A model generated the notes under the pieces. The model did not search any database. It was not told where the DNA came from and saw nothing but the letters and a program-made list of their open reading frames with translations. Both the position numbers and the translations under genes were made by a program. Positions 1 to 6,905 of a DNA stretch of 7,888 nucleotides are shown here, one piece after another. The DNA comes from an uncultured Eubacteriales bacterium (lineage in GTDB: Bacteria > Bacillota > Clostridia > Oscillospirales > Acutalibacteraceae), in contig ONWI01000051.1 in NCBI GenBank assembly GCA_900321515.1, positions 1-7,888 of the forward strand. The letters run 5' to 3'. Numbering within the stretch: the first letter of the stretch is position 1; every line of letters begins with the position of its first letter.

Positions 1-1152
1 AAGAAGGTATTCATCGTCACCGACCAGTTCCTTTACAAGAACGGTTACACCAAGGGCATCACCGACAAGCTCGACGAGATGGGCATAGTCCACGCGACGT
101 TCTTCGACGTGGCTCCCGATCCGACGCTTGCCTGCGCGCTGGAAGGCGTAAAGCAGATGCGCGCCTTCGAGCCTGACTGCATCATAGCGGTTGGCGGCGG
201 TTCCGCCATGGACGCCGGCAAGATCATGTGGGTGCTTTACGAGCATCCCGAAGCCGATTTCAAGGATATGGCAATGCGCTTCATGGATATCCGCAAGAGA
301 GTCTACACCTTCCCCAAGATGGGAGAGAAGGCTTACTTCATAGCGGTGCCGACTTCTGCCGGCACCGGTTCCGAGGTCACTCCGTTCGCGGTTATTACCG
401 ATGACGAGGGCATCAAGTATCCGCTGGCTGACTATCAGCTTATGCCCAATATGGCAATCGTTGACGCTGACATGCAGATGACCGCGCCCAAGGGACTTAC
501 CTCCGCTTCGGGCATCGACGCCATGAGCCACGCTCTTGAAGCCTATGTTTCCATCATGTCCACCGATTACACGGACGGTCTGGCGCTTCAGGCAATCAAG
601 ACCATATTCGACTATCTGCCTCTCTGCTACGAGGACGGCTGCAATCAGCCCTTCGCCAGAGAAAAGATGGCGAATGCCGCAACACTCGCGGGCATGGCGT
701 TTGCAAATGCCTTCCTCGGCATCAATCACTCGCTTGCGCATAAGCTCGGCGCGTATCACCACATCGCCCACGGCGTAGCCAATGCCCTTGTGCTCACTCA
801 TGTAATGCGCTACAACGCCTCTGAGGTTCCCACCAAGATGGGTACATTCTCGCAGTACGATCATCCCAAGACTCTCAGAAGATACGCTGAGATCGCCGAA
901 TACCTCGGAATCCCCGGCGCTGACGACAACGAGAAGCTGGAAGGCCTTATCGCCAAGCTGGAGGAACTCAAGGAGAAGATCGGCATCAAGAAGACCATTG
1001 CCGAATATGGCGTTACCGAGGAGGACTTCCTCGCAACACTCGACGAGATGAGCGAGAACGCCTTCGACGACCAGTGCACGGGCGCCAATCCGAGATATCC
1101 GCTTATCAGCGAGCTTAAGGAAATCTACAGGAAGGCATTCTACGGAGAGTAA
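1..1152 (+). CDS. adhE: Bifunctional acetaldehyde-CoA/alcohol dehydrogenase AdhE, C-terminal part (5' end cut by window)
   Basis: The frame is open from base 1, so this is the last 383 residues of a protein that normally has about 870. What remains is the iron-containing alcohol dehydrogenase domain, which reduces acetaldehyde to ethanol with NADH. The missing N-terminal half would make acetaldehyde from acetyl-CoA. Visible motifs, numbered from base 1: the NAD-binding VGGGSAMDAGK (GGGS at residues 65-68), PTSAGTGSEVTPFAVI, and the metal site GIDAMSHALEAYVS (Asp173, His177) with NHSLAHKLG and AHGVANA (His243, His257). The last two histidines are 14 apart, as in the FucO/AdhE family. The segment MRFMDIRKRVYTFPKMG is typical of AdhE rather than of stand-alone alcohol dehydrogenases. 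Codons are strongly biased to C-ending forms, which suits a highly expressed fermentative enzyme. The Met at 79 is internal, not a start. No terminator follows the TAA. Confidence 0.93.
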   Translation, partial: KKVFIVTDQFLYKNGYTKGITDKLDEMGIVHATFFDVAPDPTLACALEGVKQMRAFEPDCIIAVGGGSAMDAGKIMWVLYEHPEADFKDMAMRFMDIRKRVYTFPKMGEKAYFIAVPTSAGTGSEVTPFAVITDDEGIKYPLADYQLMPNMAIVDADMQMTAPKGLTSASGIDAMSHALEAYVSIMSTDYTDGLALQAIKTIFDYLPLCYEDGCNQPFAREKMANAATLAGMAFANAFLGINHSLAHKLGAYHHIAHGVANALVLTHVMRYNASEVPTKMGTFSQYDHPKTLRRYAEIAEYLGIPGADDNEKLEGLIAKLEELKEKIGIKKTIAEYGVTEEDFLATLDEMSENAFDDQCTGANPRYPLISELKEIYRKAFYGE

Positions 1153-1258
1153 GAGCGCTTAATTTCGTTTGCTGAAAACATAATACAAGGACAGATAATG
1201 ACGAAGTAGCGCTGCGCGCTGAATTAAAGAATCAATCCTGCATAGGAGGATAAATAAT
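1153..1258 (+). other. adhE-kinase intergenic spacer
   Basis: This 106 bp gap has no T-tailed hairpin, so transcription from adhE could run into the next gene. It holds a GC-rich near-palindrome at 1208-1220 (5-bp arms AGCGC/GCGCT around TGC) that is not followed by a T run, so it is not an intrinsic terminator. A GATAAT at 1194-1199 resembles a -10 box, but no convincing -35 lies at the right distance. A separate promoter is therefore possible but not supported. Confidence 0.4.
1244..1250 (+). promoter_or_regulatory. Strong ribosome binding site for the phosphotransferase
   Basis: AGGAGGA lies 8 nt before the ATG at 1259 and is near-perfectly complementary to the 3' end of 16S rRNA. It fixes the start codon of the next gene. 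Confidence 0.85.
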
Positions 1259-2020
1259 ATGGAACTTGATACAAGTAAGATGGAAGTCATCGCAAGAAGA
1301 CCCAACAAGGTCATATGCAGATGCGGCGATTATACCGTGAAGGTATTTGCGGAGGATTTCTCCAAAGCGGATATACTCAACGAGGCGCTTAATACCGCCA
1401 GGGTGGAGGAAACCGGACTGCCTATCGCTAAGGTGCAGCAGGTAACCATGGTTGACGGCAAATGGGCGATTGTTTACGATTACATCGAGGGAACAACCCT
1501 CGCCGAACTGATGGAGAAAAATCCCGATAAGCTGGACGAATATCTCGAACTGTTTGTCAATCTTCAGCTTGAAATACAGAGCAAGAGAGCCCGGCTGCTC
1601 AACAAGCTCAAGGATAAAATGGAGAGAAAGATTTCCGAGTCCGGTCTTGACGCAACCACCCGCTACGAGCTCGACGCAAGGCTTGCCGGCATGAAGAAGC
1701 ATGTCAAGATCTGCCACGGCGACTTCAACCCCAGCAATATCATCATCACTCCCGAAGGCAAGGCATATGTGCTCGACTGGTCGCATGTTACCCAGGGCAA
1801 CGGCGCGGCTGACGCTGCCAGAACCTATCTGCTCTTCTCGCTGGAGGGCAAGAACGAGCTTGCCGACAAGTACATGAGACTCTACTGCCAAAAGAGCGAT
1901 ACCGCCATGCAGTATGTGCAGCAGTGGCTTCCGATAGTTGCCGCTTCGCAGTCGGTCAAGGGTAAGCCGGAGGAAAGGGAGTTCCTGCTCAGATGGGTTA
2001 ATGTCGTAGAGTATCAGTAA
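1259..2020 (+). CDS. APH/choline-kinase-family phosphotransferase, substrate unknown
   Basis: A 253-residue protein with a compact aminoglycoside-phosphotransferase/choline-kinase fold (APH family, PF01636 type). The N-lobe shows the ATP-binding lysine in YTVKVF (Lys28) and a likely helix-C glutamate (Glu42). The hinge region reads VYDYIEG (residues 72-78). The C-lobe has the Brenner motif CHGDFNPSNII with catalytic Asp155 and Asn160, then the metal-binding Asp173 in VLDWSH. All residues needed for ATP-dependent phosphoryl transfer are therefore present. This family phosphorylates hydroxyl groups of small molecules (antibiotics, choline, sugars, homoserine), and the sequence alone does not give the substrate. 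There is no signal peptide or membrane segment, so it should be cytosolic. It follows adhE by 106 bp without a terminator and is closed off by the terminator at 2058-2103. An antibiotic-resistance role is possible but not supported; a housekeeping or cell-envelope precursor kinase is equally likely. Confidence 0.78.
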   Translation: MELDTSKMEVIARRPNKVICRCGDYTVKVFAEDFSKADILNEALNTARVEETGLPIAKVQQVTMVDGKWAIVYDYIEGTTLAELMEKNPDKLDEYLELFVNLQLEIQSKRARLLNKLKDKMERKISESGLDATTRYELDARLAGMKKHVKICHGDFNPSNIIITPEGKAYVLDWSHVTQGNGAADAARTYLLFSLEGKNELADKYMRLYCQKSDTAMQYVQQWLPIVAASQSVKGKPEEREFLLRWVNVVEYQ

Positions 2021-2057
2021 TTTCTAATCTCATCGGCATGATTTAGCAGTTAATTAC

Positions 2058-2103
2058 AGTGAGACATGTGATATTTTGTCCGTCGCATGTCTCACTTTTT
2101 TTT
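2058..2103 (+). terminator. Rho-independent terminator after the phosphotransferase
   Basis: A perfect 11-bp inverted repeat pairs AGTGAGACATG (2058-2068) with CATGTCTCACT (2086-2096) across a 17-nt loop. The last T of the right arm begins a run of eight T (2096-2103). It starts 38 nt after the kinase stop and separates that transcript from the polymer operon. Confidence 0.93.
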
Positions 2104-2150
2104 GGAAATATTCTTTATAATTTTATCACGCTTAAATCATAAACTTTTGT

Positions 2151-2179
2151 TTGACAAAATGGCGCGCGTATGCTTTAAT
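2151..2179 (+). promoter_or_regulatory. Sigma-A type extended -10 promoter of the polymer operon
   Basis: A consensus -35 TTGACA (2151-2156) is followed after exactly 17 bp by TTTAAT (2174-2179, 5 of 6 to TATAAT). A TGC directly before it supplies the TGn extended -10 element. Transcription would start near 2186, leaving an AT-rich leader of about 90 nt before the ATG at 2276. I see no recognisable riboswitch or attenuator in that leader, only a weak 6-bp AT-rich hairpin (2233-2250). Confidence 0.85.
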
Positions 2180-2275
2180 ATATAAGATGTATAAGTGTGT
2201 TAACGGGTATTTTATTAAGTTTTTTCTGTCGAAATTCTGTAAGAAGAATTATCACTTAAGAAGGGAAATGAAAAA

Positions 2276-3037
2276 ATGAGCAAGAATATTGCTATAATCT
2301 TTGCCGGAGGCAGCGGCGCCAGAATGGGTTCCGGTATGCCCAAGCAGTTCCTTGAGGTGGCGGGCAAGCCTATCATCATTCATACGCTCGATATTTTCGA
2401 GGAGCACGATATGATCGACAAGATATACATAGCCTGCAAGGAAGAGTATATCAGGCACCTCAAAAGGCTGATTGAAAAGAACCTGATCCGAAAGGTCGCC
2501 GGCATAGTTCCGGGCGGTTCCACCGGTCAGGATTCCATCTATAAAGCGCTGAGGCTTGCTTACGATGAAAACGATGGCGACGACATCGTGCTGATACATG
2601 ACGGAGTGCGCCCGCATATCACTTCCGCTGTGATAAGCGAGGACATTGAATGCGTCAAAAAGCACGGTTCAGCAGTTACCTGCACCCCTCTCTTTGAAAC
2701 GCCTGTCATCAGTTCCGACGGCAAGACCATTGATGATGTGCCGTCCAGAGACAAGTTCTTCACCGCGCAGGCTCCGCAGTGCTTCTATCTGAAGGACGTT
2801 ATTGAGGCTCATGAGCAGATGCGCAAAATCAATCCCGAATACAACGGCATTATTGATACTTGCACCCTGATGAAAAAGCTGGGGCACGATGTCGTTATGG
2901 TTCAGGGCAACAGGGGCAATGTCAAGGTTACCACTCCGGAAGATCTGTATATTTTCCACGGCCTTGTGCAGTATCATGAGGTGGAGCAGATTTTCGGATT
3001 CGGCGAAAAGGAAGTTGTAAGCAGACTCAAAAAATAA
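2276..3037 (+). CDS. IspD/TarI-family CTP:polyol-phosphate cytidylyltransferase
   Basis: A 253-residue cytosolic nucleotidyltransferase that transfers CMP from CTP to a polyol phosphate. The N-terminal CTP-binding loop reads FAGGSGARMGSGMPKQF (Arg16, Lys23). It is followed by PGGSTGQDSIYKAL (79-92), the metal/CTP motif HDGVRP (Asp109, Arg112), RDKFFTAQAPQCF, and the C-terminal substrate motif GNVKVTTPEDL. Length matches IspD and TarI (about 230-255). IspD makes CDP-methylerythritol for isoprenoids; TarI makes CDP-ribitol for teichoic acid and capsule. The IIDTCTLMKKLGH segment and the two polyol-phosphate transferases downstream favour a TarI-like envelope role, but this is inference and IspD activity cannot be excluded. 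It is the first gene of the operon. The start has AAGGGA (2261-2266) 9 nt upstream. The next gene follows 40 nt after the stop. Confidence 0.85.
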   Translation: MSKNIAIIFAGGSGARMGSGMPKQFLEVAGKPIIIHTLDIFEEHDMIDKIYIACKEEYIRHLKRLIEKNLIRKVAGIVPGGSTGQDSIYKALRLAYDENDGDDIVLIHDGVRPHITSAVISEDIECVKKHGSAVTCTPLFETPVISSDGKTIDDVPSRDKFFTAQAPQCFYLKDVIEAHEQMRKINPEYNGIIDTCTLMKKLGHDVVMVQGNRGNVKVTTPEDLYIFHGLVQYHEVEQIFGFGEKEVVSRLKK

Positions 3038-3077
3038 GCGGGCAGTTATTAAATTAATTAAGACGTGAGGTTTTAAT

Positions 3078-4424
3078 ATGCTTGATAAAAATGTGTTGTT
3101 TACTGAAACATATGATGAAGAAACCCAGCAAATAACATTGATTAAGAACGGCAGAAAGGCTATCTGGACCACCGCAATGGCGGAAGGCAACTTCATGAGA
3201 AAGATTAAGGCGAATATTCATGAAAAGATAGTCAAGTTCTTTGATCCTGTCATTCAGTTCTTTATCGACCGCGATGAGGCTATCGGCGTGCGCAAACGCC
3301 GCCAGCTGCTCAACGATATGGAAATCGTTCCAAACCGGATCGTTTTTGCTGCATTTCAGAATTGCTACACCTGCAATTGCAAATATGTAGCCGATGAGAT
3401 GCTCCGGAGAGGTCTCGATTACGAAATCATCTTTCTGGTAAACGGCGACGCATTTTATCACAAGGAAAAATATAATATCCCGGACGGCGTTAAGCTGGTG
3501 CTCAGAGGTTCCCTGGCAAGCTATTTTGCCCTCGGTACCGCGAAATACTGGGTGGACAACGCTCTCAACTGCATATGGAAGGAAATTCCCAAAAAGCCCG
3601 GACAGGTATACATTAATCTGTGGCACGGTTCTCTGGGAATCAAGCGCCTCGGCGGTGAGGAACGCTGGATCAGACTTGCCAGGCGTTCGGCTGACTTTAT
3701 AGACTATTTTGTCACCGACAGCGTTTTTGAGGAAGAAGTCTTTCACACATCATTCTGGCCGGAGGTTCCCCAGCTTAAATTCGGTCACCCGAGAAACGAC
3801 ATTCTCTTTGACCGGGAGAAGATTGATGAGCTGCGGGATAAAGTCTACAGATTCTATAAGATCGACCCTCATGTAAAAACCGTTCTCTACGCCCCTACGT
3901 TCCGTGACAACAAGTCGGACGTCAGCGCTATCAAAATTGACTGTATGCAGCTCAAGGAAACCCTCGAAAGAAAATTCGGCGGGGAGTGGAAGGTGATCGT
4001 CAAGGCTCATATGCACAACCGTCATAACGGCGCGCTTCGCCATATGTTTGCCAACCGCGATTCGATTATCGACGCGAGCGATTACATTGATATGCAGGAG
4101 CTTATCGCTGCTGCGGACGTCGGTATAACCGACTATTCGAGCTGGATCTTTGACTTTATGCTCAAAGGCGCGCCCGGCTTCATCTATGCGCGCGATATCA
4201 GTCAGTATATCAATTCAAGAGGATTTTTCTACCCGCTGAGTCAGACACCGTTCTCGATTGCCGAGAACGACGACACTCTGACCAAGAACATCATGGATTT
4301 TGACAGTGAGGCATACGCCAAGGCGGTCAAGGCATTCCTCGACGATAAGCAGTGCTATGAGGACGGTCATGCCGCGGAGCGCGTCGTTGATTTCATCTGT
4401 TCGCTCAGCGACGGGGCGGAATAA
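3078..4424 (+). CDS. CDP-glycerol/CDP-ribitol:polyol-phosphate transferase (Glyphos_transf, TagF/TarL-like)
   Basis: A 448-residue member of the CDP-glycerol glycerophosphotransferase family (PF04464). These enzymes move glycerol- or ribitol-phosphate from a CDP donor onto a lipid-linked acceptor at the inner face of the membrane. Residues 1-38 look like a short beta-rich leader. Residues 41-64 form a basic/hydrophobic amphipathic segment (MRKIKANIHEKIVKFFDPV onward) suited to monotopic membrane binding. The catalytic domain runs from about residue 88 to 440 and shows LWHGSLGIKRLGG (His183), FGHPRNDILF, LYAPTFRDN, VKAHMHN (His311) and GITDYSS (Thr351-Asp352), the CDP- and phosphate-binding set. 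The two histidines match the catalytic pair known in TagF. An unusual Cys96-Cys99-Cys101 cluster sits where relatives usually read YTCNPKYI. GTGAGG (3065-3070), 7 nt before the ATG, supports the start. Primer, polymerase and ribitol versus glycerol specificity cannot be told apart here. Confidence 0.9.
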   Translation: MLDKNVLFTETYDEETQQITLIKNGRKAIWTTAMAEGNFMRKIKANIHEKIVKFFDPVIQFFIDRDEAIGVRKRRQLLNDMEIVPNRIVFAAFQNCYTCNCKYVADEMLRRGLDYEIIFLVNGDAFYHKEKYNIPDGVKLVLRGSLASYFALGTAKYWVDNALNCIWKEIPKKPGQVYINLWHGSLGIKRLGGEERWIRLARRSADFIDYFVTDSVFEEEVFHTSFWPEVPQLKFGHPRNDILFDREKIDELRDKVYRFYKIDPHVKTVLYAPTFRDNKSDVSAIKIDCMQLKETLERKFGGEWKVIVKAHMHNRHNGALRHMFANRDSIIDASDYIDMQELIAAADVGITDYSSWIFDFMLKGAPGFIYARDISQYINSRGFFYPLSQTPFSIAENDDTLTKNIMDFDSEAYAKAVKAFLDDKQCYEDGHAAERVVDFICSLSDGAE

Positions 4425-4426
4425 AT

Positions 4427-6058
4427 ATGGAAACAATGGATCAGTCAAAAGTGATTGTCAGATCCCTCCGCTGGGACAATATCTATCTCAAAGCAGGTCT
4501 GGAGGGAAATACGCAAGGCGTGGAATTTGCCATTGCCGACAAAAAATCCCGCAGGATCTTTCCTGTGGATTATTACGACCCTGAGACGGGCGAGCTTACC
4601 TTCAACATCACAAACACAGGCGGGGCAAAAATGCTCTCCAACGGCGTGTGGTACCTGAAATCACGCGTTGATGGAGGCGAATGGAGTCCTGTCCCGATCA
4701 GCGTCGATGTGGGATACTGCCTTAAGGATATGGACAAGGTTTACCGCTATGCCGGCACATGCTATGCCTGTGTATTCACATTCGTTCCGGTCATGGAGCA
4801 GGACGGTCTTATCTTTGAGATGACGTTTACCTATATGGTGCGGAATGACGATGTGCGCAGGCGCAAATTCAGGGTGGAAGCGCCCCGGTTCGGCAAGCGT
4901 TTCGTCAAGAAGCTCATTTATTTCCTCGAAGGCATTATCAATATCATTTATCAGATCGCCTCGCATGTTACGCCCAAAAACGGCACCCGTGTGCTGCTGA
5001 TGTCCGAGTCGAGATGTCCCATCAACGGCAACCTGAAAGCCCTTGACGACAGAATCAGGGCGAGAGGACTTGACAGGAAGAGGCTTAAAATGTCGTATTG
5101 GTTCGTCAAGACCCTCGAGGACGACAGCAACCTCAAAATTCTTTGGGTGTGGCTGCGGCTTGCCTTTATTACGGCAAGGCAGGATTTCATATTTGTGGAC
5201 GATTATTCCACGTTCTTTAACAACGTAAAGCTCAATCCCAGAACTACGCTTGTTCAGGTGTGGCACGCGGGCGTCGGGTTCAAGGCGGTGGGCTATGCCC
5301 GTTTCGGCAAGAAGGGTACTCCGAATCCGTGGCGCTGCTGCTACAGGCAGATTGATTACGCCATTGTCGGCGGCGAATTTCTTCGCGACGTGTACGCTGA
5401 AGTGTTCGGCATAGACCGCGGGAAGTGTCTGCCTTACGGACTGATGCGGCTGGACAATTATCTCGACGCGAAAAAGGTCGCCGTCTTCCGCCGCGACTTC
5501 TATGACGCCAACCCTGACTGGCAGGGGCGCAGGATAATTCTTTTTGCACCGACATTCAGAGGTCCCAGCCAGAGAACCGCTTATTATCCCTACGAAGTGC
5601 TTGACTGGGACAGAATCTATGATTTCTGCGGCGATGAGTATCTGTTCGTAATCAAACAGCACCCGTTCATTCTCAATCCGGTGGAGATAGATCCGAAATA
5701 TTCCGGCAGGATAATAGATTTCTCCGGCTATCCGGATATCAACGAATTGTTTTATGTCACAGATATCCTTATCACCGATTACTCATCCAATATATATGAA
5801 TTTTCCCTCCACCATAAGCCGATGCTCTTCTTTGCATTTGACAAGGAGGAATACGAGCTTATGCGCGGACTTCACCGCACGCTCGACCGACATGCTCCCG
5901 GCAAGGTTTGCCGCACCACGAGCGAATTGCTTGAGGCAATCCGCACCGGTGACTTCGAGACCGAGCGGCTCGACCGCTTTGTCAGGGAGAACTTCGACAA
6001 CACCGATGGGCTTGCGAGCGACAAGGTGATTGACAACATTATTCTCAATCAAAAATAA
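4427..6058 (+). CDS. Second CDP-glycerol/CDP-ribitol:polyol-phosphate transferase with N-terminal beta-rich domain
   Basis: A 543-residue Glyphos_transf protein that starts 2 nt after the previous stop, so the two are probably translationally coupled. GGGGCGGA (4413-4420) is a degenerate ribosome site; a second in-frame ATG at 4436 is a possible start. Residues 1-150 are beta-rich without catalytic motifs and may be an accessory domain that binds the acceptor or polymer. Residues about 158-178 (basic, then LIYFLEGIINIIYQIA) look like a membrane-associating helix. The catalytic domain, from about residue 190, shows DYSTFF, VWHAGVG (His280), FAPTFRGPS, VIKQHPF (His412) and LITDYSSNIYEF (Thr450-Asp451). 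The WHA at 279-281 departs from the usual WHG while keeping the histidine. It differs clearly from its upstream neighbour in N-terminus and length, so the pair is not a recent duplication. One could prime and the other extend, or each could add a different unit. The operon ends at the terminator 22 nt downstream. Confidence 0.9.
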   Translation: METMDQSKVIVRSLRWDNIYLKAGLEGNTQGVEFAIADKKSRRIFPVDYYDPETGELTFNITNTGGAKMLSNGVWYLKSRVDGGEWSPVPISVDVGYCLKDMDKVYRYAGTCYACVFTFVPVMEQDGLIFEMTFTYMVRNDDVRRRKFRVEAPRFGKRFVKKLIYFLEGIINIIYQIASHVTPKNGTRVLLMSESRCPINGNLKALDDRIRARGLDRKRLKMSYWFVKTLEDDSNLKILWVWLRLAFITARQDFIFVDDYSTFFNNVKLNPRTTLVQVWHAGVGFKAVGYARFGKKGTPNPWRCCYRQIDYAIVGGEFLRDVYAEVFGIDRGKCLPYGLMRLDNYLDAKKVAVFRRDFYDANPDWQGRRIILFAPTFRGPSQRTAYYPYEVLDWDRIYDFCGDEYLFVIKQHPFILNPVEIDPKYSGRIIDFSGYPDINELFYVTDILITDYSSNIYEFSLHHKPMLFFAFDKEEYELMRGLHRTLDRHAPGKVCRTTSELLEAIRTGDFETERLDRFVRENFDNTDGLASDKVIDNIILNQK

Positions 6059-6079
6059 TTTGCTCATCTTTCCTTCGAT

Positions 6080-6128
6080 GCGCACGGGCAAATATCCACA
6101 ATGATTTGTTCGTGCGCTTTTTTCTTTT
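6080..6128 (+). terminator. Rho-independent terminator of the polymer operon
   Basis: A 14-bp stem pairs 6080-6093 with 6104-6117: seven GC-rich pairs (GCGCACG/CGTGCGC), two G-U wobbles, then five further pairs, closing a 10-nt loop. Six T follow directly (6118-6123), then C and four more T. It separates the transferases from hisH. Confidence 0.9.
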
Positions 6129-6143
6129 GCTTCACTTTAACGA

Positions 6144-6157
6144 ATTATCATGATAAT
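6144..6157. repeat. Perfect 14-bp palindrome upstream of the hisH promoter
   Basis: ATTATCATGATAAT is its own reverse complement and ends 23 bp before the -35 box of the hisHF promoter. Its position would suit a dimeric regulator, but the region is AT-rich and the match to a known operator is not recognised. It may be chance. Confidence 0.35.
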
Positions 6158-6180
6158 ATGATAAAGCATAGCGAAAACTC

Positions 6181-6209
6181 TTGCCAAATCAATAATTTGA
6201 TGGTAAAAT
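6181..6209 (+). promoter_or_regulatory. Extended -10 promoter of hisHF
   Basis: TTGCCA (6181-6186, 5 of 6 to TTGACA) and TAAAAT (6204-6209, 5 of 6 to TATAAT) are separated by 17 bp, with TGG giving the TGn extended -10 element. Start would be near 6216, leaving a leader of about 64 nt. That is too short for a T-box or a histidine leader-peptide attenuator. A perfect TATAAT at 6229-6234 lacks a -35 at proper distance and is the weaker alternative. Confidence 0.75.
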
Positions 6210-6279
6210 ACTGATACTGATCTTCGACTATAATCATGTAGTTTTTGCGAAGGTTAATAAGACCGGAAGGTGACTAATA

Positions 6280-6888
6280 ATGATAGCTATTATCGATTAT
6301 GGAGCGGGCAATATTCTGAGCGTGCAGAAGGCGCTCGACCACATCGGCTGTGAGAATGTCGTGACATCCGACGCGGCGGTTATTTCGTCAGCCGACGGCG
6401 CTGTGCTGCCGGGAGTGGGTTCCTTCGGCGACGCGATGGATAATCTCGGCGCTGGCGGACTTGTCGGCACAGTGAAGGATTTTGCGGCGAGCGGGAAGCC
6501 GTTCCTCGGAATATGCCTCGGCTTGCAGGTGCTTTTTGATTCGAGCGAGGAGTCCCCCGACGTTCAGGGGCTGTCCCTGATGACCGGCAGCGTCAGACGA
6601 TTCCCTTCGGATATGGGACTCAAAATTCCGCACATTGGCTGGAATTCCATTGAGTACGACCGCGACTGTCCGATATTCAAGGGCTTGTCGGATAATCCCT
6701 ATGTGTATTTCGTGCACAGCTATTATCTCGAAGCCGCCGACAAAGGGGTAGTGAGCGCGGTTGCCGATTACGGCATAAAGTTTCACGCGGCGGTCTGGAA
6801 GGACAACGTTTTCGCCACACAGTTCCACCCGGAAAAGAGCGGAAATGTCGGCTTGCAGATACTCAGGAATTTTGTCGGTTTGATTTGA
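6280..6888 (+). CDS. hisH: Imidazole glycerol phosphate synthase, glutamine amidotransferase subunit HisH
   Basis: A 202-residue class I (triad) glutamine amidotransferase, the usual HisH length. It hydrolyses glutamine and channels ammonia to HisF in the fifth step of histidine biosynthesis, in the cytosol. It starts with the standard IAIIDYGAGNILSVQKAL. It has the oxyanion-loop PGVGSFGDAM (44-53), the nucleophile in GICLGLQVLFDSSEE (Cys79), PHIGWNSI, FVHSYY, and the His183/Glu185 pair in FATQFHPEKSG. All triad residues are intact. AAGGTG (6267-6272), 7 nt before the ATG, supports the start. It is the first gene of a two-gene operon, with hisF beginning 17 nt after its stop. The motifs fit true histidine-pathway HisH rather than the diverged paralogues in O-antigen clusters, although the gene lies beside polymer genes. 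Confidence 0.95.
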   Translation: MIAIIDYGAGNILSVQKALDHIGCENVVTSDAAVISSADGAVLPGVGSFGDAMDNLGAGGLVGTVKDFAASGKPFLGICLGLQVLFDSSEESPDVQGLSLMTGSVRRFPSDMGLKIPHIGWNSIEYDRDCPIFKGLSDNPYVYFVHSYYLEAADKGVVSAVADYGIKFHAAVWKDNVFATQFHPEKSGNVGLQILRNFVGLI

Positions 6889-6905
6889 CGGGGAGGCTGC
6901 TGAAG

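Noticed and set aside
1198..1209. Mini-frame ATG-ACG-AAG-TAG in the adhE spacer
   Set aside because: It is three codons long with only a weak AAGGA upstream; nothing supports translation or a leader role.
1232..1891. A 219-codon minus-strand frame opposite the phosphotransferase
   Set aside because: The + strand has a strong ribosome site and intact kinase motifs; the antisense product shows none.
1259..2020. Calling the APH-fold gene an aminoglycoside resistance gene
   Set aside because: The fold motifs are shared by many housekeeping kinases, and there is no mobile element or resistance-gene context.
2116..2121. A perfect TATAAT between the terminator and the mapped promoter
   Set aside because: The matching -35 position falls in the terminator arm and T tract and does not resemble TTGACA; the promoter at 2151-2179 is much better.
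2268..2279. Three-codon frame ATG-AAA-AAA-TGA overlapping the cytidylyltransferase start
   Set aside because: The ribosome site ends only 1 nt before this ATG but is well spaced for the ATG at 2276, so the mini-frame is most likely chance.
3054..3746. A 230-codon minus-strand frame opposite the first transferase
   Set aside because: It is antisense to a well-supported gene, extends into the intergenic gap only because of the AT-rich sequence there, and resembles no family I know.
4661..5662. A 333-codon open frame on the minus strand
   Set aside because: It lies wholly inside the second transferase, whose + strand frame carries every family motif. The minus frame shows no recognisable domain and no clear ribosome site, and long antisense frames are common opposite GC-rich codon-biased genes.
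6222..6252. Possible stem-loop in the hisH leader (CTTCG with CGAAG)
   Set aside because: Five outer pairs, a T-rich bulge and a weak inner stem are too little to call a riboswitch or attenuator, and no leader peptide with histidine codons is present.
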